Source: Achromobacter sp. ASV32 (lineage in GTDB: Bacteria > Pseudomonadota > Gammaproteobacteria > Burkholderiales > Burkholderiaceae_B). From it: 64,000 nucleotides of DNA. A program made the position numbers and the translations under genes. The DNA is taken from assembly GCF_016428805.1 (NCBI RefSeq), contig NZ_JAELTJ010000004.1, forward strand, positions 1 through 64,000. The letters are read 5' to 3'. A model generated the notes under the pieces. The model saw only the letters and a program-made list of their open reading frames with translations. It ran no database searches and was not told the DNA's origin. Within the stretch, counting starts at the first letter, position 1, and every line of letters starts with the position of its first letter. Below are positions 17,079 through 26,900 of the stretch, one piece after another.

Positions 17079-17897
17079 TCAGCCGGGCGGTGGGGTGCCC
17101 CGCCATAAGTCCAGGGCGTGGTCGACGGCGGTCCGCGCCGAGACGCGCCAGCCGTGTCCGGCGCCCAGTTCAAAACGGACGGCGAGTCCGCGGTCGATCA
17201 GGGACTGGCCCACGGGCAGGAAGTGCTCGGGGTCGAGCAGCGCGGGCTGAGTAAAGCGCTTCCAGACACGCTGGCCGTCTTCGATGATGGGCGAGGCCTC
17301 GGGCTGTCTGGGGCGGTCGGGCCAGGCGCGCAGCTCGGCCAGGTGCAGCATGGTGCAGGCGTCGAAGCCCACCCCCAACAGCAGGATATCGGCGTCGGCC
17401 GCCAGCAGCTTGGCTAGCGGCGAGGCGTCGCCGAACGGATCTTCCAACTGATGGCCGGCCGTGATGCCGGCGGCGCGCGGGCCGAGGGCGGCGAACGAAC
17501 AGGTCGGGTGCTGGCTGCGGCGCACGCCGGGCCAGGTCCGGAACAGTTCGGCCACCATGCCCATGCCGCGAGTCGGCGTAATGGCGGCATCGTAGGCCGG
17601 CATCTCGCGGCGCAGGGTGTCCAGCCATCCGGTCGGCACCGGAGGCGCCTGCCACAGGGCCGGGTCGGTCAGGTCGGAGGAATGCGCGGGCATGGCGACC
17701 AGGCCGTCGGGGCCGACGACATCCAGCAGCGCCTGGATGACGGCCACCGGGCCGCCCGCAATCCAGCCCAGCGCGCTGAGCGAGGTATGAACCAGCAGCG
17801 CGGCGCCCGGCTGCAAGCCGGCGGCGTGCAGTTGCACGGCCAGGCTGGCGCGGGTGGCGGGGGACGGGGTGCGGGCGAGCAGATCGGCTTCGGTCAT
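17079..17897 (-). CDS. AAC(3)-family aminoglycoside N-acetyltransferase-like protein
   Basis: A 272-residue member of the antibiotic_NAT (AAC(3)) family. Landmarks are VHTSLSALGWIAGGPVAVIQ, the VGPDGLVAMPAHSSDLTDPA segment, and RSQHPTCSFAALGPRA with the conserved His-Pro. GVGFDACTMLHLAE follows and there is a C-terminal GAGHGWRVS region. The full domain is present. Activity on aminoglycosides needs testing, since chromosomal homologues of this fold can have other acyl-acceptors. It is divergent from ettA, with no mobile-element sequence nearby, so it appears to be a resident chromosomal gene. Confidence 0.88.
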   Translation of the reverse strand: MTEADLLARTPSPATRASLAVQLHAAGLQPGAALLVHTSLSALGWIAGGPVAVIQALLDVVGPDGLVAMPAHSSDLTDPALWQAPPVPTGWLDTLRREMPAYDAAITPTRGMGMVAELFRTWPGVRRSQHPTCSFAALGPRAAGITAGHQLEDPFGDASPLAKLLAADADILLLGVGFDACTMLHLAELRAWPDRPRQPEASPIIEDGQRVWKRFTQPALLDPEHFLPVGQSLIDRGLAVRFELGAGHGWRVSARTAVDHALDLWRGTPPPG

Positions 17898-18041
17898 GGG
17901 GCGGCGTATCCGGGGCCGCGCAGGGGCAGCCGGCAGCCGTAAATATAGCGTCGTCTACGGGGTGACCGCGCCTGACGCGCGCCTGTCGGGGTTCCGGCCT
18001 ACAATCGACGGTTCATCAGCTTTCTTTCCCCATACGAGCCC

Positions 18042-19715
<1,674 letters not shown>

Positions 19716-19739
19716 TCCTGCCTGTAACGCAGTCCGAGA

Positions 19740-19768
19740 AATCCCGGCCGTTGTGCCGGGATTTTTTT
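19740..19768 (+). terminator. Rho-independent terminator of ettA
   Basis: ATCCCGGC at 19741-19748 pairs with GCCGGGAT at 19755-19762, followed by a run of seven T. It lies 25 bases after the ettA stop codon. Confidence 0.93.
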
Positions 19769-19778
19769 GAGGTATTAA

Positions 19779-19814
19779 AATCAAAAACAGCATCATTTGA
19801 TGTTATTTTTGATT
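19779..19814. promoter_or_regulatory. 36-bp imperfect palindrome, candidate VapBC operator
   Basis: The halves AATCAAAAACAGCATCAT and TTGATGTTATTTTTGATT are reverse complements with three mismatched pairs. The site is AT-rich, sits 25 bases upstream of the antitoxin start and overlaps the expected promoter position. This matches the usual autoregulation of toxin-antitoxin operons, where the antitoxin-toxin complex binds a palindrome over its own promoter. Confidence 0.7.
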
Positions 19815-19838
19815 CAAATTCACACCGGGGCGGGGCGC

Positions 19839-20048
19839 ATGCGTACCCCTGTGACACTCGACGACGCGCTGCTGGAACTGGCCCGAACCTACACGGGTAT
19901 TCAGGAAACGTCGGCGCTGCTCCAGCAAGCGCTGACCAAGCTTGTGCAGAAAGAAGCCGCGAAGCGGCTGGCCAAGCTGGGCGGAAGTTCTCCCAAGCTG
20001 AAGCCGGTACCCAGGCGTCAAACGAAGACCGCCGATGATCTTGGTTGA
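19839..20048 (+). CDS. vapB: VapB-type antitoxin (type II TA system)
   Basis: A 69-residue protein starting MRTPVTLDDALLELARTYTG. The N-terminus (beta strand, then DDALLELARTYTGIQETSAL) fits the ribbon-helix-helix VapB group often annotated as DUF2191. The C-terminus is basic and probably disordered, to wrap the toxin. It overlaps the toxin gene by 14 bases. In-frame sequence upstream to 19797 could add 14 residues but would run through the palindrome, so I prefer the ATG at 19839. Confidence 0.87.
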   Translation: MRTPVTLDDALLELARTYTGIQETSALLQQALTKLVQKEAAKRLAKLGGSSPKLKPVPRRQTKTADDLG

Positions 20049-20412
20049 TACCTCTGTCTGGATCGATCATTTGGCAGAGGGTGAACCCCGCCTTGAACGC
20101 CTGTTGAATGATGAAAGCGTGCTGATGCATCCATTCGTGGTTGGGGAGCTCGCGCTTGGCTCTTTGGGAAGACGCGAAACGGTAATGGATGCATTGACGT
20201 TGCTACCCCAAGTCGTGAGAGCGAGTCACAACGAGGTGATGCATTTTCTGCAGGCCGAGAGACTATTTGGCAAAGGAATCGGCGATGTGGATTTGCACCT
20301 TTTGGCCTCAACTCGATTGACACCGGGTGCAACGTTGTGGACCAAGGACAAGCTTCTGCGGTCGCTTGCCAGCGAACTCAACTTGTTCGCCGAACCCCCT
20401 CAATATCATTGA
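20035..20412 (+). CDS. vapC: VapC-type PIN-domain ribonuclease toxin
   Basis: A 125-residue PIN-domain protein. The acidic metal-binding residues are in place: D5 in MILVDTSVWIDHL, E42-type acid in FVVGELALG, and the acidic pair in GIGDVDLHLLAS and LWTKDKLL. VapC toxins are Mg2+-dependent RNases, usually cleaving initiator tRNA or rRNA. Base composition is visibly lower in GC than the surrounding genes, which suggests acquisition by transfer. It follows vapB with overlap, the standard TA arrangement. Confidence 0.93.
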   Translation: MILVDTSVWIDHLAEGEPRLERLLNDESVLMHPFVVGELALGSLGRRETVMDALTLLPQVVRASHNEVMHFLQAERLFGKGIGDVDLHLLASTRLTPGATLWTKDKLLRSLASELNLFAEPPQYH

Positions 20413-20482
20413 ACCAGCAATACGTTGCCTGTCGACCCACGCGCTATGCTGGCGTTGTTCCACTGATTTATGGAGATCCGCC

Positions 20483-21016
20483 ATGTTGCTGCAAGCCTCC
20501 GATTCCATCTTGCTGATCGTCGACATGCAGGGCCGCCTGATGCCCGTGATCCACGACGGCGAGGCCGTGCTGGCGACTGCGCACAAGCTGGCGCAGGCCG
20601 CGCACTTGCTGGACGTGCCGGTGGTGGCCAGCGAGCACCACAGCAGGATGCTGGGCGTGACCGTGGCGCCGTTGAACGAACTGGTGCAGTCCACGTTCCA
20701 GAAGATGCACTTTTCCTGCACGCGCGAGCGCGGCTTCGATGCGTGGCTGCCGGCGGCGCGCAAGACCGTGCTGGTGGCGGGATGCGAGGCGCACATCTGC
20801 GTATTGCAGACCGTCATCGGCTTGACCGAGCTGGGTTACAAGACGGTGCTGGTCTCGGACGCGGCCGGTTCGCGCAAGCCCTCGGATCATCACGCGGCGC
20901 TGCGTCGCGCACGTGCGCATGGCGCCGAGATCGTCACGTCGGAAATGGCAATTTTCGAATGGATGGAAACTTGCGAGCATCCGCGCTTCCGCGACGTGTT
21001 ACGTCTGGTCAAATAG
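20483..21016 (+). CDS. Isochorismatase-family cysteine hydrolase
   Basis: A 177-residue protein of the YcaC/isochorismatase-like fold. The catalytic Asp is in LLIVDMQGRLMP, the Lys is probably in FQKMHFSC, and the nucleophilic Cys is in VLVAGCEAHICVLQTVIGL. The substrate is unknown; family members hydrolyse isochorismate, nicotinamide or various amides, and some have no known activity. The ATG at 20483 is preceded by TGGAG. Monocistronic between vapC and a lipoprotein gene. Confidence 0.9.
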   Translation: MLLQASDSILLIVDMQGRLMPVIHDGEAVLATAHKLAQAAHLLDVPVVASEHHSRMLGVTVAPLNELVQSTFQKMHFSCTRERGFDAWLPAARKTVLVAGCEAHICVLQTVIGLTELGYKTVLVSDAAGSRKPSDHHAALRRARAHGAEIVTSEMAIFEWMETCEHPRFRDVLRLVK

Positions 21017-21205
21017 CGCAGGCCGCCTGCAACACTGTCCGAGGGGACTGCAAAGATTCCCTCGCCGTTTGACACAATTCCTGGGTAAACCTCACACCGT
21101 CCCCAGGGATATTTTGCGATCCTGAAGGCTCTAAACCCACAAGGGGTATCGTGCGCTCGCGTCTTCACCAGGTGCGGCCCCGGGTACAAGAATAGGAGCC
21201 TCATC

Positions 21206-21430
21206 ATGAAAATCGCATCTGTTTCCAAAATCTGTGTCGCTGTTGCCATGGCCGCCGCAATGGCGGGTTGCTCGTCCTGGGACAGCATGAGCCATCGCCA
21301 GAAGAGCACGGTGGGCGGGGCGGCGCTTGGTGGTGTGGCGGGTGCCGTCATCACCAACGGCGGCGTGCTGGGTACGGTTGGTGGCGCAGCCATCGGCGGC
21401 GTCATCGGCGACCAGGTCGGCAAGCACTAA
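21206..21430 (+). CDS. Small glycine-zipper lipoprotein (OsmB-like)
   Basis: A 74-residue protein. The signal peptide MKIASVSKICVAVAMAAAMA ends in the lipobox MAGC, giving lipidation at Cys22. The rest is a glycine-zipper segment (VGGAALGGVAGAVITNGG and GTVGGAAIGGVIGDQVGK), the OsmB/SlyB-type outer-membrane or periplasmic domain. The function is unknown and is usually linked to envelope stress. AGGAG stands upstream of the ATG. Confidence 0.9.
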   Translation: MKIASVSKICVAVAMAAAMAGCSSWDSMSHRQKSTVGGAALGGVAGAVITNGGVLGTVGGAAIGGVIGDQVGKH

Positions 21431-21525
21431 GCTGCGCGCGGCAACGCCTGGCGGGCCGTGATGGGCCCGCGTCAGCGGACCCCGTCATCGGCGTCTCGCT
21501 GACAGGGCTGTCGTTTTCGCCCATG

Positions 21526-21555
21526 AAAAAACCCTCGGCCAGCCGAGGGTTTTTT
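21526..21555. terminator. Bidirectional terminator between lipoprotein gene and minE
   Basis: Stem CCCTCGGC / GCCGAGGG (21532-21539 and 21542-21549) with a two-base loop is flanked by A-run on the left and T-run on the right, so it can stop transcription from both the rightward lipoprotein gene and the leftward min operon. Confidence 0.93.
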
Positions 21556-21610
21556 CGTTTGCGCGCGGGCTTGCCGCATGCCGCGCAGACACGTCTGCGC
21601 GGCACGTGCG

Positions 21611-21868
21611 TCAGGTTTCGCTTTGCGGCATTTCGATCTTCACTTCCAACACTTCCAGCGTGTCCTGGCGTTCCAGGTGCACTTTGATGTCTTCGGGGTT
21701 GATCTTCACGTACTTGGAAATGACCGCGATGAGTTCCTGCTGCAACTGCGGCAGGTAGTCGGGCGAGTCGCCGCGGCCCCGCTCGTGGGCCAGGATGATC
21801 TGCAACCGTTCCTTGGCGACGGAAGCGGACGATTTCTTTTGACCAAGCAGAAACGACAGGAAGGACAT
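21611..21868 (-). CDS. minE: Cell division topological specificity factor MinE
   Basis: An 85-residue protein starting [20 protein letters not shown]. It has the membrane-targeting N-terminal helix, the anti-MinCD region [11 protein letters not shown] and a C-terminal dimerisation domain ([20 protein letters not shown]). MinE stimulates MinD ATPase and drives pole-to-pole oscillation that confines division to mid-cell. It follows minD by three bases. The length is typical. Confidence 0.96.
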   Translation of the reverse strand: MSFLSFLLGQKKSSASVAKERLQIILAHERGRGDSPDYLPQLQQELIAVISKYVKINPEDIKVHLERQDTLEVLEVKIEMPQSET

Positions 21869-21871
21869 TGC

Positions 21872-22687
21872 TTACTTGCCTCCGAACAGGCGTTTCAGAA
21901 AACCCGGCTTTTCGTAGTCGGTAAAGCGCAGGGCCTTGTCTTCGCCCAGGTAACGGGCCACGACGTCCTTGTAGGCCTCGGAAACGTCGGTCTCTTTCAG
22001 GTGGATGGCGGGCAGGCCTTGGTTGGACGCCTGCAGCACGGCTTCGGATTCGGGGATGACGCCGATCAGCTTGATGCGCAGGATGTCTTCGATGTCGCCC
22101 AGCGACAGCATTTCGCCGTCGACCACGCGCTTGGGGTTGTAGCGCGTGAGCAGCAGGAATTCCTTGACCGGCTCGCCGCCGTCGACCGCGCGCTTGGACT
22201 TGGCAGCCAGGATGCCCAGGATGCGGTCCGAGTCGCGCACGGACGAGACTTCGGGGTTGGTCACCACCAGTGCGTCGTCGGCGAAATAGGCGGCCATCAG
22301 CGCGCCCGTTTCGATGCCGGCCGGCGAGTCGCAGACGATGTAGTCAAAGCCCATTTCCTTCAGGTCGTTGATGACCTTTTCCACGCCTTCCTGCGTCAGC
22401 GCGTCTTTGTCGCGCGTTTGCGAGGCGGGCAGGATGAACAGGTTTTCAAGCTGCTTGTCCTTGATCAGCGCCTGGTTGAGCGTGGCTTCGCCTTGGATCA
22501 CATTGACGAAGTCGTACACCACGCGACGCTCGCAGCCCATGATCAGGTCGAGATTGCGCAGGCCGACATCGAAGTCGATGACAGCGGTCTTGTGGCCCCG
22601 CATCGCGAGGCCCGCGGAAAAACTGGCGCTCGTCGTGGTTTTACCCACGCCGCCTTTGCCGGAAGTCACCACAACAATGCGTGTCAT
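21872..22687 (-). CDS. minD: Septum site-determining protein MinD (ATPase)
   Basis: A 271-residue ParA/MinD-family ATPase. The deviant Walker A motif is VVTSGKGGVGKTTTSASF, with FDVGLRNLDLIMGCERRVVY and YIVCDSPAGIETGA following. The C-terminal amphipathic membrane-targeting sequence is GFLKRLFGGK. MinD-ATP binds the membrane and recruits MinC and MinE. I start at MTRIVVVTS (22687), the conserved start; three more upstream codons are open. A 188-base gap separates it from minC. Confidence 0.97.
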   Translation of the reverse strand: MTRIVVVTSGKGGVGKTTTSASFSAGLAMRGHKTAVIDFDVGLRNLDLIMGCERRVVYDFVNVIQGEATLNQALIKDKQLENLFILPASQTRDKDALTQEGVEKVINDLKEMGFDYIVCDSPAGIETGALMAAYFADDALVVTNPEVSSVRDSDRILGILAAKSKRAVDGGEPVKEFLLLTRYNPKRVVDGEMLSLGDIEDILRIKLIGVIPESEAVLQASNQGLPAIHLKETDVSEAYKDVVARYLGEDKALRFTDYEKPGFLKRLFGGK

Positions 22688-22875
22688 GACGATCAAACCC
22701 TTATGTTCGAATAAATCGCGTTATCGTAAAGCAAAAAGCCCATGTAAGGCTTCTTACAGAATGTGTTGAGACCAGGTACTGCTTTTTGGGTTGCCGCGAG
22801 CCCGCGGAGCGGGCATGGTGTGCAACAGCGCTCGCCCCGGGGACTCGCCTGCCGGCGCGTCGCAGGGCGCGCCAC

Positions 22876-23754
22876 TCAAGCCTTGAGCGCCTCGATGCGC
22901 AGCGTGTCGCCGTCCAGGCGCACCAGCGCTGGCTGATTCTGCAGCGACTTGTCGAGCTTGTCTTCCACCACGCGGTACACGCCGGCCACGGCCAGGAGCT
23001 CCGCATCCAGGTGCGTGGTGAAGATACGTGCGGAGGTATCGCCGCGCGCCCCGGCCATGGCTTTGCCGCGCAGCGGACCATACACGTGCACGTTGCCGTC
23101 GGCGATGACTTCGGCGCCTTGGCTGACCATGCCGATCACGACCAGGTCGGTGTGGCGCGCGTAGACGCGTTGACCGGACCGCAGCGGCTTGGTGATGACC
23201 AGGGCCGATGACGATTGCGGGGCGGCCGGCGTCGGGCTGGGCGCGGACGTGGTGCTGCTGGCGGCGCGTTCGGGCAGGGGCTCGGCGGCGGCCTTGCCGG
23301 CGGCCGGGTCCACGGCCTTGTCGGCGGGCGCTTCGGTGGACGAGGGGGCGGGTGCGATTTCGACCGCGGCGGCCGGCACCGAAGGCACCGGGGTGGCGAC
23401 GTCGTTGGGCGGGGCGGTATCCACCACCGGCATCGCGCGGGCGGCGGGGGTGGACAGTTCCACGGCCGTCAGGCCCGCCGCGCGGGCGGCGGCCAGGTTG
23501 GCGCCTTCGGCGACCACGCCGATGGGGGGCAGGTTATGTCCGCGCAGGGCCGCCACCAGGGCGGTCCAATCGATTTTTTCCTCGACGCGGCTGGCGTCGA
23601 TGACCACGGGCTCGTTCTCGAAGAAGCTGCCTGCATCGGCCATGCGCTTGGCCAGCGCGGCGTTCAGGCGTTCGGGGTCGGCGCTGTGCAGGACCACCCG
23701 GATGGCATACAGGGTGGCGCTCTTGAAGTCCAGGGCTAGGGATTCAGTGTTCAT
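22876..23754 (-). CDS. minC: Septum site-determining protein MinC
   Basis: A 292-residue division inhibitor that blocks FtsZ assembly. The N-terminal domain (residues 1-100, [20 protein letters not shown]) and the C-terminal beta-helix (about 185-292, with [20 protein letters not shown] and [16 protein letters not shown]) are both clear. Between them is an unusually long Ala/Pro/Ser linker at about 101-184, which makes the protein longer than E. coli MinC (231). First gene of the minCDE group. Confidence 0.96.
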   Translation of the reverse strand: MNTESLALDFKSATLYAIRVVLHSADPERLNAALAKRMADAGSFFENEPVVIDASRVEEKIDWTALVAALRGHNLPPIGVVAEGANLAAARAAGLTAVELSTPAARAMPVVDTAPPNDVATPVPSVPAAAVEIAPAPSSTEAPADKAVDPAAGKAAAEPLPERAASSTTSAPSPTPAAPQSSSALVITKPLRSGQRVYARHTDLVVIGMVSQGAEVIADGNVHVYGPLRGKAMAGARGDTSARIFTTHLDAELLAVAGVYRVVEDKLDKSLQNQPALVRLDGDTLRIEALKA

Positions 23755-23844
23755 CTTGAGTGGGGCTGGCGGTTCTGGGCGCCTGAAAGGGGCGCGTGCA
23801 ACCGGCTGCGGAATGTCGGGGATGATAACCCGCCCCGGGTCCGT

Positions 23845-24576
23845 TCAATCGATCGGCCAAGGGTAAAAACCACCCAATTTACGGGTGGCGTCCGCGGCGG
23901 CGGCCACGACCAGCCCCGCATGGTCGCGCTGCAGCCGGGGCGTGGGCATGGTCAGCGTGACCGCGCCGGCCAATTCACCCGCTTCATTGAAGACCGGCGC
24001 CGAGATGCCCGACAGCTCGGGCATGCGGTCGCCTTCCAGCACGACCACGCCGCGCTGGCGAATGGATTCATAGGGCTCGCCCGGCGCGCCCGAGAACGCC
24101 GTCAGCACGCGGCCGCCCGCGCCCCGCTCCAGGGGCAGCAGGTCGCCGGCCTTGATGTGGTCGCGCACCGGTTGCGGGGAATCCACCCGGTACAGGCATA
24201 GGCGATGCTCGCCTTGGCGCACGTGGAACGCGGCGCTTTCGCGGGTGGCGCGGGTCAGTTCCTGCAGCACCGGCATGACCACGGCTTCCAGCGAGAACGA
24301 CGCCGCGTAGACAAAGTGCAGTCGCGCGATTTCCGCCCCCAGGGCGTAGTGGCCATCGGCGGTGCGCTGCACCAGGCGGCCATGCTCCAGCGAGGCCAGC
24401 AGGCGCAACACCGTGCTCTTGTAGAGCTGGGTGCGCTCGGCCAGTTCGGCCAGGGTCAAGGCCCGGTCGCCGGCGCGAAAAGCCGACAGTACGGACAGGG
24501 CACGGTCCACCGCCGCGGCGCCCCCGGGGGCGGCGTGCTGATCGGCTACAGACGGCTGGCTGGCTTTTCTGGGCAT
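23845..24576 (-). CDS. IclR-family transcriptional regulator
   Basis: A 243-residue regulator. The N-terminal winged helix has AAVDRALSVLSAFRAGDRAL, AELAERTQLYKSTVLRLLAS and LEHGRLVQRTADGHYALGAE. The C-terminal IclR effector domain has ESAAFHVRQGEHRLCLYRVD and GAPGEPYESIRQRGV. It is divergent from an HMG-CoA-lyase / CoA-transferase / Bug operon across a 103-base region carrying a perfect palindrome, so it almost certainly regulates that operon. The effector is probably a small organic acid, inferred from the target genes. Confidence 0.94.
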   Translation of the reverse strand: MPRKASQPSVADQHAAPGGAAAVDRALSVLSAFRAGDRALTLAELAERTQLYKSTVLRLLASLEHGRLVQRTADGHYALGAEIARLHFVYAASFSLEAVVMPVLQELTRATRESAAFHVRQGEHRLCLYRVDSPQPVRDHIKAGDLLPLERGAGGRVLTAFSGAPGEPYESIRQRGVVVLEGDRMPELSGISAPVFNEAGELAGAVTLTMPTPRLQRDHAGLVVAAAADATRKLGGFYPWPID

Positions 24577-24604
24577 GGCAAGGCGGCCTTCCGGGCAGGC
24601 AGGG

Positions 24605-24664
24605 TTGACACCCGGAATCCGGATGGGGAATAATTTATAGAACGTTGTTCTATCTTATAGAACG
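24605..24664 (+). promoter_or_regulatory. Sigma-70 promoter plus IclR operator for the HMG-lyase operon
   Basis: A perfect -35 TTGACA (24605-24610) is followed after 18 bases by AATAAT (24629-24634). Directly downstream is the perfect 17-bp palindrome ATAGAACGTTGTTCTAT (24637-24653), with its left half repeated as TTATAGAACG at 24635-24644 and 24655-24664, exactly 20 bp apart (two helical turns). This geometry suggests repression by a tetrameric IclR protein occupying three half-sites over the start of transcription. Confidence 0.8.
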
Positions 24665-24679
24665 CTAAGGAGAAAGTCA

Positions 24680-25606
24680 ATGCCCCAGATTCTAGTCAGC
24701 GAGGTCGGCCCCCGGGATGGGTTGCAGAGCATCGCCGCCGTCATGCCCACGCCCGCCAAGCTGCGCTGGATCGGCGCGCTGGCCGCGGCCGGCCTGCGCG
24801 AGATCGAAGTGTGTTCGTTCGTGCCGCCCAAGCTGCTGCCACAGATGGCCGATGCCGCTGAGGTGGTGGCCGGCGCCTGCCGGCTGTCCGGCCTGGCCGT
24901 GGCGGCCCTGGCGCCCAACCTGCGCGGCGCGCGCGCCGCGTTCGAGGCCGGCGCGGCCAAGGTCACGCTGCCGGTGTCGGTCAGCGAGGCCCATTCCCTG
25001 GCCAATGTGCGCAAGACCCACGCGCAGATGCGTGACGAAGTGGCGGCCGTGGTGGCCCTGCGCAACGCTGAATTTCCCAGCGTGAAACTGGAGGCCGGCC
25101 TGTCCACCGCCTTCGGCTGCACCCTGGCCGGCCAAGTGCCGGAGGCCGACACGCTGCGCCTGGCCGCCGCCATGGCGCAACTGGGCGTGGACGAAGTGGG
25201 GCTGTCCGACACCACCGGCTACGCCAACCCGGCCCAGGTCAAGCGCCTGTTCAAGGCCTTGCGCGCCGAGCTGGGCGAGCGCGCCGGCGGCGCGCACTTT
25301 CACAACACGCGCGGGCAGGGCCTGGCCAACGTGGTGGCCGCGCTGGAAGCGGACGTCAATACTTTCGATGCCAGCCAGGGCGGCCTGGGCGGCTGTCCCT
25401 ACGCGCCTGGCGCCACCGGCAATATCGTTACCGAAGACCTGGTGTTCCTGCTCGAATCGATGGGCCTGGATACGGGTATCGACATCAACGGCCTGTTGGC
25501 CGCGCGCGCCGCGCTGCGCGAGGGACTGCCCGGCGAACCGCTGTATGGCCACGTGCCCGACGCCGGCCTGCCCAACGGCTTTGCCTATGCCCGGGAGGCC
25601 GCATGA
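24680..25606 (+). CDS. Hydroxymethylglutaryl-CoA lyase family protein
   Basis: A 308-residue HMGL-like TIM-barrel enzyme. The N-terminal signature is EVGPRDGLQSIAA, the metal-binding HFHNTRGQGLANVVAA is present, and the catalytic-cysteine loop is GGLGGCPYAPGATGN, with DTTGYANPAQV before it. It should cleave a 3-hydroxy-3-methyl acyl-CoA (HMG-CoA or citramalyl-like) into acetyl-CoA and a keto acid. It overlaps the CoA-transferase gene by four bases, so the pair probably activates and then cleaves a dicarboxylic acid such as 3-hydroxy-3-methylglutarate. Controlled by the divergent IclR regulator. Confidence 0.93.
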   Translation: MPQILVSEVGPRDGLQSIAAVMPTPAKLRWIGALAAAGLREIEVCSFVPPKLLPQMADAAEVVAGACRLSGLAVAALAPNLRGARAAFEAGAAKVTLPVSVSEAHSLANVRKTHAQMRDEVAAVVALRNAEFPSVKLEAGLSTAFGCTLAGQVPEADTLRLAAAMAQLGVDEVGLSDTTGYANPAQVKRLFKALRAELGERAGGAHFHNTRGQGLANVVAALEADVNTFDASQGGLGGCPYAPGATGNIVTEDLVFLLESMGLDTGIDINGLLAARAALREGLPGEPLYGHVPDAGLPNGFAYAREAA

Positions 25607-26853
25607 ATCCGCAGCCGCACGACGCCGCCGCCGCGCAAGCCGCCGAACCGGCCCTGCCGCTGGCCGGCATCCGGGTGATCGAATTCACCCACATGGTCAT
25701 GGGACCGACCTGCGGCATGATGCTGGCCGACCTGGGCGCCGAAGTCATCAAGATCGAGCCGGTGCAGGGCGACAACACGCGTCGCCTGAAGGGCTCGGGC
25801 GCGGGCTTTTTCGCCATGTTCAACCGCAATAAGAAGAGCCTGCCGGTCAATCTGCAGGACCCGCGCGGCATCGAGCTGGTGCTCAAGCTGATCGCCAGCG
25901 CCGATATCGTCAGCGAGAACTTCAAGGCCGGCACCATGGCCCGGCTGGGGCTGGACTACGCGACCCTGTCCACGCTGAACGAGCGCCTGATCTACGTCTC
26001 GCACAAGGGCTTCCTGCCCGGTCCCTATCAGCACCGCACCGCGCTCGATGAGGTGGTGCAGATGATGGGCGGCCTGGCCTACATGACGGGGCCCGAAGGC
26101 CGCCCCTTGCGCGCCGGCGCGGCGGTCAACGACATCATGGGCGGCATGTTCGGCGCCATGGGCGCGATGGCCGCGCTGCTCGAGCGTGCGCGTACCGGCC
26201 GCGGCCAGGAAGTGCAAAGCGCGCTGTTCGAGAACAACGTCTTCCTGGTCGGCCACCACATGATGCAGTACGCGGTCACCGGCAAACCCGCGGCCCCCAT
26301 GCCCAGCCGCATCTCGGCCTGGGCCGTTTACGACGTCTTTACCGTCAAGGACGGCGAGCAGATATTCCTGGCCGTGGTGTCCGACACGCAATGGAAGCTG
26401 TTCTGCCAGGCCTTCGGTTTTGCCGACCTGGCCGGGGACGCGCGCCTGGCGGGCAACAACGACCGCGTCGAGGCCCGCACGTGGCTCATGCCGATACTGC
26501 GCGAACGCATGGCGCAGCTCTGCGCCGCCGACATCGCCGCCCGCTTCGAGGCCCAGGGCCTGCCTTACGCGCCCATCGCCAAACCGCAAGACCTGTTCGA
26601 CGACCCGCACCTGGCCGCCACCGGCGGTTTGGCCGAGATCACCTTGCCGCAAGACGGGGCGGGTAGCGGCGGGCAGGGCGCACACGCCAAGGTGCCGCTG
26701 CTGCCCATCACCCTGGGCGGCCGTCGCCCGGGCGTGCGTACCGATCCGCCGGCATTGGGCGCGCAGGGCGCCCAACTGCTGGAAACCCTGGGGCTGAGCG
26801 CGACGCAGATCGCGGCCCTGACCGAAGCAGGCGTCGTAGGGCCTGTGAACTGA
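25603..26853 (+). CDS. Class III CoA-transferase (CaiB/BaiF family)
   Basis: A 416-residue family III CoA-transferase. Landmarks are LAGIRVIEFTHMVMGPTCGM, LADLGAEVIKIEPVQGDNTR, and the MFNRNKKSLPVNLQDPRG block. The catalytic Asp region follows in LDEVVQMMGGLAYMTG and GAAVNDIMGGMFGAMGAMAA. It transfers CoA between organic acids, commonly from succinyl-CoA. Coupled to the upstream lyase (ATGA overlap). The combination suggests activation of the lyase's acid substrate; the exact acid is not determined. Confidence 0.93.
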   Translation: MNPQPHDAAAAQAAEPALPLAGIRVIEFTHMVMGPTCGMMLADLGAEVIKIEPVQGDNTRRLKGSGAGFFAMFNRNKKSLPVNLQDPRGIELVLKLIASADIVSENFKAGTMARLGLDYATLSTLNERLIYVSHKGFLPGPYQHRTALDEVVQMMGGLAYMTGPEGRPLRAGAAVNDIMGGMFGAMGAMAALLERARTGRGQEVQSALFENNVFLVGHHMMQYAVTGKPAAPMPSRISAWAVYDVFTVKDGEQIFLAVVSDTQWKLFCQAFGFADLAGDARLAGNNDRVEARTWLMPILRERMAQLCAADIAARFEAQGLPYAPIAKPQDLFDDPHLAATGGLAEITLPQDGAGSGGQGAHAKVPLLPITLGGRRPGVRTDPPALGAQGAQLLETLGLSATQIAALTEAGVVGPVN

Positions 26854-26900
26854 CCGCGTGCGCCCCGGGCGCAATGATGAATATCTCTGGAGACAACCGC

